A DNA stretch of 64,000 nucleotides, from NCBI GenBank assembly GCA_039817415.1, contig JBCBVV010000017.1, positions 1 to 64,000 of the forward strand, given 5' to 3'. A program made the position numbers and the translations under genes. Positions 60,520 through 64,000 of this stretch are shown piece by piece. The notes beneath the pieces are model-generated. The model ran no database searches and was not told the DNA's origin. It was given only the letters and a program-made list of their open reading frames with translations. The stretch comes from JALEFZ01 sp039817415 (GTDB lineage Bacteria > Bacteroidota > Bacteroidia > J057). Each line of letters starts with the position of its first letter. Position 1 is the stretch's first letter.

Positions 60520-61134
60520 TTAATTGGTTTCAGTGTGGTTGATTCGTTGATTATATAGTTCTTTTCCTTTCGGGGTCATGATACTGAAGAGGTAGAGATC
60601 CAATGCCACCTTTTGAACTTCTCCTTGGTTAAATCCCTCATTGGGGAAGTAATCTTGGTCCATAGAGTTAATAACTTGAGTCACACGGATTCTGCTGGTT
60701 AACTCTAGGTTTAAGCCCTTCCTGTATAGCCCTTCCTCAATTCCCCATTCAAGATTCTTCTTGGTTTTCGCTACAATGTAACTCAGCAGGAAAGTTTGAA
60801 ATAATTGCCATACTTCAGGATAATATTTCTCAACTTCCTTCATGACGTTTGGCGCTATGTTGTCAAACGTCTGAACAGACCAATTAAGAATTCGAATGTT
60901 TTCATCAATGGCATTGGAGGATTCGCTGGTTAAGCGCTCAGATTGTTCTTTTTCTTCCTCTATGAAAGCAGCCGCGACCAATTTGAGCATGGCCGCCTTA
61001 TTCGGAAAGTACTGATAGATGGTTTTTTTGGATATCCCAAGATCACGGGCAAGATCATCCATGGTGATGCTCCTTACCCCATATCTTAAGAATTGCGTTT
61101 GCGCGTGTGTCAGGATTCGTTCTGGTATACTCAT
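60520..61134 (-). CDS. TetR/AcrR-family regulator of the efflux operon
   Basis: This 204-residue regulator has an N-terminal HTH: ERILTHAQTQFLRYGVRSIT, MDDLARDLGISKKTIYQYF, followed by PNKAAMLKLVAAAF. The C-terminal ligand-binding domain is helical and unassigned. It is the first gene of the four-gene minus-strand operon with TolC, adaptor and permease, so autoregulation as a repressor of the pump is likely. The 143 bp upstream contains an imperfect inverted repeat directly before the start codon. Confidence 0.93.
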   Translation of the reverse strand: MSIPERILTHAQTQFLRYGVRSITMDDLARDLGISKKTIYQYFPNKAAMLKLVAAAFIEEEKEQSERLTSESSNAIDENIRILNWSVQTFDNIAPNVMKEVEKYYPEVWQLFQTFLLSYIVAKTKKNLEWGIEEGLYRKGLNLELTSRIRVTQVINSMDQDYFPNEGFNQGEVQKVALDLYLFSIMTPKGKELYNQRINHTETN

Positions 61135-61137
61135 GAA

Positions 61138-61172
61138 ACGGAGGAAACTCCCTTTTTCTTCAAAGTTTCCGT
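61138..61172. promoter_or_regulatory. Imperfect inverted repeat upstream of TetR gene
   Basis: Left arm ACGGA-gg-AAACT (61138-61149) and right arm AGTTTCCGT (61164-61172) match over nine bases, with a 2-bp bulge in the left arm. The repeat lies 3 bp ahead of the TetR start on the minus strand. It could be the operator or an RNA leader hairpin. The arm spacing is wider than usual for TetR sites. Confidence 0.3.
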
Positions 61173-61277
61173 GAATTAACGTGATACCTTTAAGAAAGTT
61201 TATTCATGGACGTTTTTTAATGAACATTTAATGTAAAAAAGGGGGGAGAAAGTGAGTTTTCTGCAAGAATTACCAGT

Positions 61278-62099
61278 TTAATTGATAAATCCTTCATCTT
61301 TCAACACAGCTTTAATCATGTTTAAGGTTGATAAATAATTCCATGACAACAGCCGCATAGCCCAAATCTCCTTCAGCTTCATGGCTTTCATTATGTTAGC
61401 GGGTGAATATCCCGCCTGATGAAATCGTAACACTTCTCCTTGAAAATCTATAAGGAATTGTAGTTTTCTCTGTAGCAATGCCTTAGCACCTGAGAACTGC
61501 GGATTATGGCCACAAAACATGACATCAAAGTCCAGTTCTAATATTTTTTTGATAGAATCTATTTGAGGCTGAAACCGTTCGGATTTGAGGAAATATTTAA
61601 TTTTATGATGAACATAAAGGTCTGAGGAGAATAACCAATTTTTCTTTGGCTCATAAAGCCCAACCATATCACTTGCATGTCCTGGAATCTCAATGATCTG
61701 GAAGGAATAATGTTCCGTTTGAATCTCTCCTTCTACGGGCTTAAGCTTGAAATTTGCAGGACGGTTTCCCCACCGGATGTGCTGTGGAAGGCTGATTTTG
61801 GGAGGATTCTTCATGATTTCTACACAACGAGGATGAGCATATGAAGGCAATCCTCTTTCTTCTTGGAAGTGGATTAGATTTCCAGTATGATCTTCATGAT
61901 AGTGAGTAATAAATACTTGTTGAATAGGCAGTTGAATAAGGGCTGCTTCTATTTCCCGCTTCATGTTGATATGTCCTGTATCTATCAACATCCCATCTAT
62001 AAAATAGGCCAAAGAGGGCATTTTTGATTTATTGGAAGGAGAGGCTCCAAATCGAAACCCTTGTACCTCTTCATGTCGAAATGATTCTACAGCTTTCAT
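61278..62099 (-). CDS. Metallo-beta-lactamase-fold hydrolase
   Basis: This 273-residue cytoplasmic protein carries the MBL zinc motif FITHYHEDHTGNL (H-x-H-x-D-H, about residues 82-87), then the third-ligand region IEIPGHASDMVG, the bridging Asp in LFSSDLYVHH, and the last His in MFCGHNPQFSGA. The C-terminal ~60 residues are a helical cap. No signal peptide is present. The reaction is not evident; glyoxalase II-like or lactonase-like hydrolysis are options. It is divergent from the hydratase gene across 142 bp and could have a linked function, but nothing in the sequence proves it. Confidence 0.88.
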   Translation of the reverse strand: MKAVESFRHEEVQGFRFGASPSNKSKMPSLAYFIDGMLIDTGHINMKREIEAALIQLPIQQVFITHYHEDHTGNLIHFQEERGLPSYAHPRCVEIMKNPPKISLPQHIRWGNRPANFKLKPVEGEIQTEHYSFQIIEIPGHASDMVGLYEPKKNWLFSSDLYVHHKIKYFLKSERFQPQIDSIKKILELDFDVMFCGHNPQFSGAKALLQRKLQFLIDFQGEVLRFHQAGYSPANIMKAMKLKEIWAMRLLSWNYLSTLNMIKAVLKDEGFIN

Positions 62100-62241
62100 T
62101 TGTCTCTTTTGATTCCCTGCGAAGGTAGGAAAATGAAGACTTCAGGCTCTCATGTTTATGTTCACTTTTTGGTTTTTGATGGGTGCCTTTTTGGGAAAAG
62201 AAGTAATTTGTTATGAATTGCTATTGACAAAGACGAACTAC

Positions 62242-63003
62242 ATGAAACTGAAAGAACTCGCCCTTAAGCTAGATGATGCGGCATTGCATGCCAAACCTAT
62301 TGCACAATTATCATCTCAACATCCCTTTTCTCTTGATGATGCCTATGCCATTCAGAAATTATCCCTTCAAAGGCGTTATGACAGAGGAGAGAAGAGGGTA
62401 GGAATCAAGCTTGGCTTCACCAGTAAGGCTAAGATGACCCAAATGGGCGTGCATGACATGATTTGGGGAAGATTGACTGATCAGATGTTGATCGAAGCTG
62501 GTGGTATCCTTCCCATGGATCAGTACATCCATCCCAGAGTAGAGCCAGAAATCGCATTTCTATTGAAAAAACCCTTGGATCAAAGTTTGACTTTAGGCAA
62601 TGCAGCAGAATATGTGTCAGGACTATCTTTGGCAATTGAAGTGATAGACTCACGCTATGAGAACTTCCGCTTTTCTTTGGAAGATGTGGTAGCGGATAAT
62701 TGTTCCTCTACTGCATTTATGGTAGGAAATTGGTTAGATGTGGTCACTCCCATACAGGATAAAGCAGTAGTCTTGCGAATGGACGGTGAAATCGCCCAAG
62801 AAGGAAATACCCAAGCGATTTTAGGAAATCCATGGGAATCCCTTCTTGCAGCTGGTCGCTTGTGCCTACAATATGGAGAGGAATTGACGGAAGGGGATAT
62901 TGTGTTAGCGGGAGCGGCAACCGCAGCCAGTTATGTGAAAGCAGGACAAGAGGTGGAAGTAGCCATTGAAGGAATGGGAAGCTTGAGTCTTAGAATTAAT
63001 TAA
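62242..63003 (+). CDS. 2-oxopent-4-enoate hydratase / 4-oxalocrotonate decarboxylase-like (FAH superfamily)
   Basis: This 253-residue protein starts at ATG 62242 (MKLKELALKLDDAALH); the open frame from 62152 adds a hydrophobic 30-residue stretch and is rejected. Landmarks are LDDAYAIQKLSLQRRYDRGEKRV, cited in part, then GIKLGFTSKAKMTQMGVHD (start of the mhpD/dmpH-type core), HPRVEPEIAFLL (metal-binding Glu pair), IEVIDSRYENF, and DNCSSTAFMVGN. These enzymes act on 2-hydroxydienoates in meta-cleavage or aminomuconate pathways. Hydratase and decarboxylase cannot be separated by eye. The aldehyde dehydrogenase that starts 4 bp downstream supports a 2-aminomuconate or hydroxymuconate route. Confidence 0.85.
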   Translation: MKLKELALKLDDAALHAKPIAQLSSQHPFSLDDAYAIQKLSLQRRYDRGEKRVGIKLGFTSKAKMTQMGVHDMIWGRLTDQMLIEAGGILPMDQYIHPRVEPEIAFLLKKPLDQSLTLGNAAEYVSGLSLAIEVIDSRYENFRFSLEDVVADNCSSTAFMVGNWLDVVTPIQDKAVVLRMDGEIAQEGNTQAILGNPWESLLAAGRLCLQYGEELTEGDIVLAGAATAASYVKAGQEVEVAIEGMGSLSLRIN

Positions 63004-63007
63004 CATC

Positions 63008-64000
63008 ATGAGAACCCTATCAAATTATATTAATGGCCAACTATTGGCTCCATCAAAAGGGCAGTATTTGGATGTATATGATCCCTCTCGAGGAGTTGTA
63101 TATGGAAAGGTCCCTGCCTCTGATAAGGAAGATTTAGAATTGGCTTTTCAAGCAGCTCAAAAGGCTTTTCCTGCCTGGAAGGCTCTACCAGCCTTGGAGA
63201 GATCAACCTATCTGGCCAAAATTGCCGATTTGATCGATCAGCGACTCGATGTACTGGCCAGAGCAGAATCACAGGATAATGGAAAACCTGTTAGCCTCGC
63301 CAAGAGTGTAGATATTCCAAGGGCCTCCGCCAATTTTAGGTTTTTCAGTCAAGCCATTACCCAATTTGCCTCGGAAAGCCATCATATGCACAATGGTATC
63401 AACTACACCCTAAGACAGCCTTTGGGTGTAGTAGGCACGATATCTCCTTGGAACCTCCCCTTGTACCTTTTTACTTGGAAAATTGCTCCAGCCCTAGCTG
63501 CTGGCAATACAGTTATAGCGAAGCCCTCCGAAGTAACACCTTTAACGGCCTTCTTGCTTTCGGAAATATGCATAGAAGTGGGACTTCCTGCTGGCGTCTT
63601 AAACATCATCCATGGTCAAGGACCTGATGTCGGAGGAAGTATGACCCTTCATCCCGGTATCAAAGCTATCTCCTTTACGGGTTCAACCAGAGTCGGAAGA
63701 GAAATTTCAAAAATTGCCTCTCCTATGTTCAAGAAGCTATCTCTTGAAATGGGAGGAAAGAACCCTAACATCATTTTCTCAGATTGTGATTTTGATAGAA
63801 TGATGGATACCACGATGCGATCTTCCTTCGCCAACCAAGGTCAAATTTGCCTCTGTGGTTCCAGAATTTATGTAGAGAAGAACTTATATGACACCTTCAA
63901 AGATGAGTTTGTCAAAAGAAGTCGGGAATTAGTAGTTGGGCCACCTCAGTTAGGGAATAGTCATTTGGGGGCTGTGGTATCGGAGGTTCACTACAAGAAA
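63008..64000 (+). CDS. Aminomuconate/hydroxymuconate-semialdehyde dehydrogenase-like ALDH, 3' truncated
   Basis: The frame runs from ATG 63008 to the window edge (331 codons visible of about 480-490). It is an aldehyde dehydrogenase: NAD-binding residues include ISPWNLPLYLFTWKIAPALA, the motif TVIAKPSEVTPLTA, the SFTGSTRVGREI loop, the general base Glu in LSLEMGGKNPN, and the catalytic Cys in SSFANQGQICLCGSRI. The last motif closely resembles ALDH8A1/AmnC enzymes that oxidise 2-aminomuconate semialdehyde. Together with the hydratase/decarboxylase 4 bp upstream this suggests the 3-hydroxyanthranilate branch of tryptophan breakdown, or a related meta-cleavage route. The rest of the operon would lie to the right. 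Confidence 0.9.
   Translation, partial: MRTLSNYINGQLLAPSKGQYLDVYDPSRGVVYGKVPASDKEDLELAFQAAQKAFPAWKALPALERSTYLAKIADLIDQRLDVLARAESQDNGKPVSLAKSVDIPRASANFRFFSQAITQFASESHHMHNGINYTLRQPLGVVGTISPWNLPLYLFTWKIAPALAAGNTVIAKPSEVTPLTAFLLSEICIEVGLPAGVLNIIHGQGPDVGGSMTLHPGIKAISFTGSTRVGREISKIASPMFKKLSLEMGGKNPNIIFSDCDFDRMMDTTMRSSFANQGQICLCGSRIYVEKNLYDTFKDEFVKRSRELVVGPPQLGNSHLGAVVSEVHYKK

Noticed and set aside
62152..62241. Hydrophobic N-terminal extension of the hydratase
   Set aside because: The family is cytoplasmic and begins at the MKLKELA start; the extension looks like a false signal peptide.
1..64000. Search by eye for tRNA, rRNA, CRISPR arrays, insertion sequences and prophage
   Set aside because: No cloverleaf with a CCA-type end, no regularly spaced repeats, no transposase or integrase frame and no terminal inverted repeats with target duplications were found.

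Overview
This window comes from a Bacteroidota genome, most likely a free-living and possibly marine member of the Cytophagales or a nearby class. The evidence is a SusC/SusD pair, a hybrid two-component (HTCC) regulator, several secreted proteins with C-terminal type IX secretion (T9SS) tails, LruC and LytTR/LytS families, TAnnTTTG-type promoter elements, and moderate GC content. The species cannot be named from the sequence. No tRNA, rRNA, CRISPR array, transposase or phage gene was seen.

Region 1 (1-20.9 kb) is a beta-mannan utilisation locus. An HTCC regulator is cut by the left edge. A leftward operon (8342 to 832) encodes a triple carbohydrate-binding-like T9SS protein, a VCBS/ASPIC T9SS protein, a DUF5060-GH5-like T9SS enzyme and a GH5_7-type mannanase. 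A divergent rightward operon (8578 to 20906) encodes SusC, SusD, a GH26 mannanase, a sodium:sugar symporter, a GH130 mannosylglucose phosphorylase, a cellobiose/mannobiose 2-epimerase and a sulfatase. The scheme is: mannan is cut outside the cell, oligosaccharides enter through SusCD, GH26 trims them to mannobiose, the symporter imports it, the epimerase makes Man-beta-1,4-Glc, and GH130 yields mannose-1-phosphate and glucose. The sulfatase suggests a sulfated or mixed substrate.

Region 2 (21-23.1 kb) holds two single genes: a cyclic-nucleotide-binding/AlbA_2 fusion and an SPFH (prohibitin-like) lipoprotein ending in a clear terminator.

Region 3 (23.3-40.24 kb) is one long exopolysaccharide operon. 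It starts at a good Bacteroidota promoter match and ends at a terminator. It carries a Wzy/ligase-type polymerase, five glycosyltransferases, an acyltransferase, a 43-residue membrane peptide, a flippase, twin CheY-like regulators, an initiating sugar transferase with a putative pseudo-receiver domain, a half-length TolC-like protein, a Wzc-like protein with a degenerate kinase domain, and an LruC lipoprotein. No SLBB/OPX outer-membrane exporter is present. This is the best candidate for an undescribed system in the window: export through a half-TolC, with receiver-domain control at the priming enzyme.

Region 4 (40.3-54.4 kb) is mixed: a phosphonatase-like HAD enzyme, a LytS/LytR pair, a lipoprotein cyclophilin, a caspase-like protease, a Gfo/Idh/MocA oxidoreductase with a DUF1080 protein, a lone molybdopterin oxidoreductase, an outer-membrane protein with a DUF3179 lipoprotein, a DUF3299-like protein and an alpha/beta hydrolase. 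The 52.6-53.0 kb gap is rich in inverted repeats.

Region 5 (54.4-64 kb) is a TetR-TolC-adaptor-RND efflux operon on the minus strand, a metallo-beta-lactamase-fold hydrolase, and the start of a probable aminomuconate/kynurenine-type catabolic operon (hydratase/decarboxylase, then an aldehyde dehydrogenase cut by the right edge).
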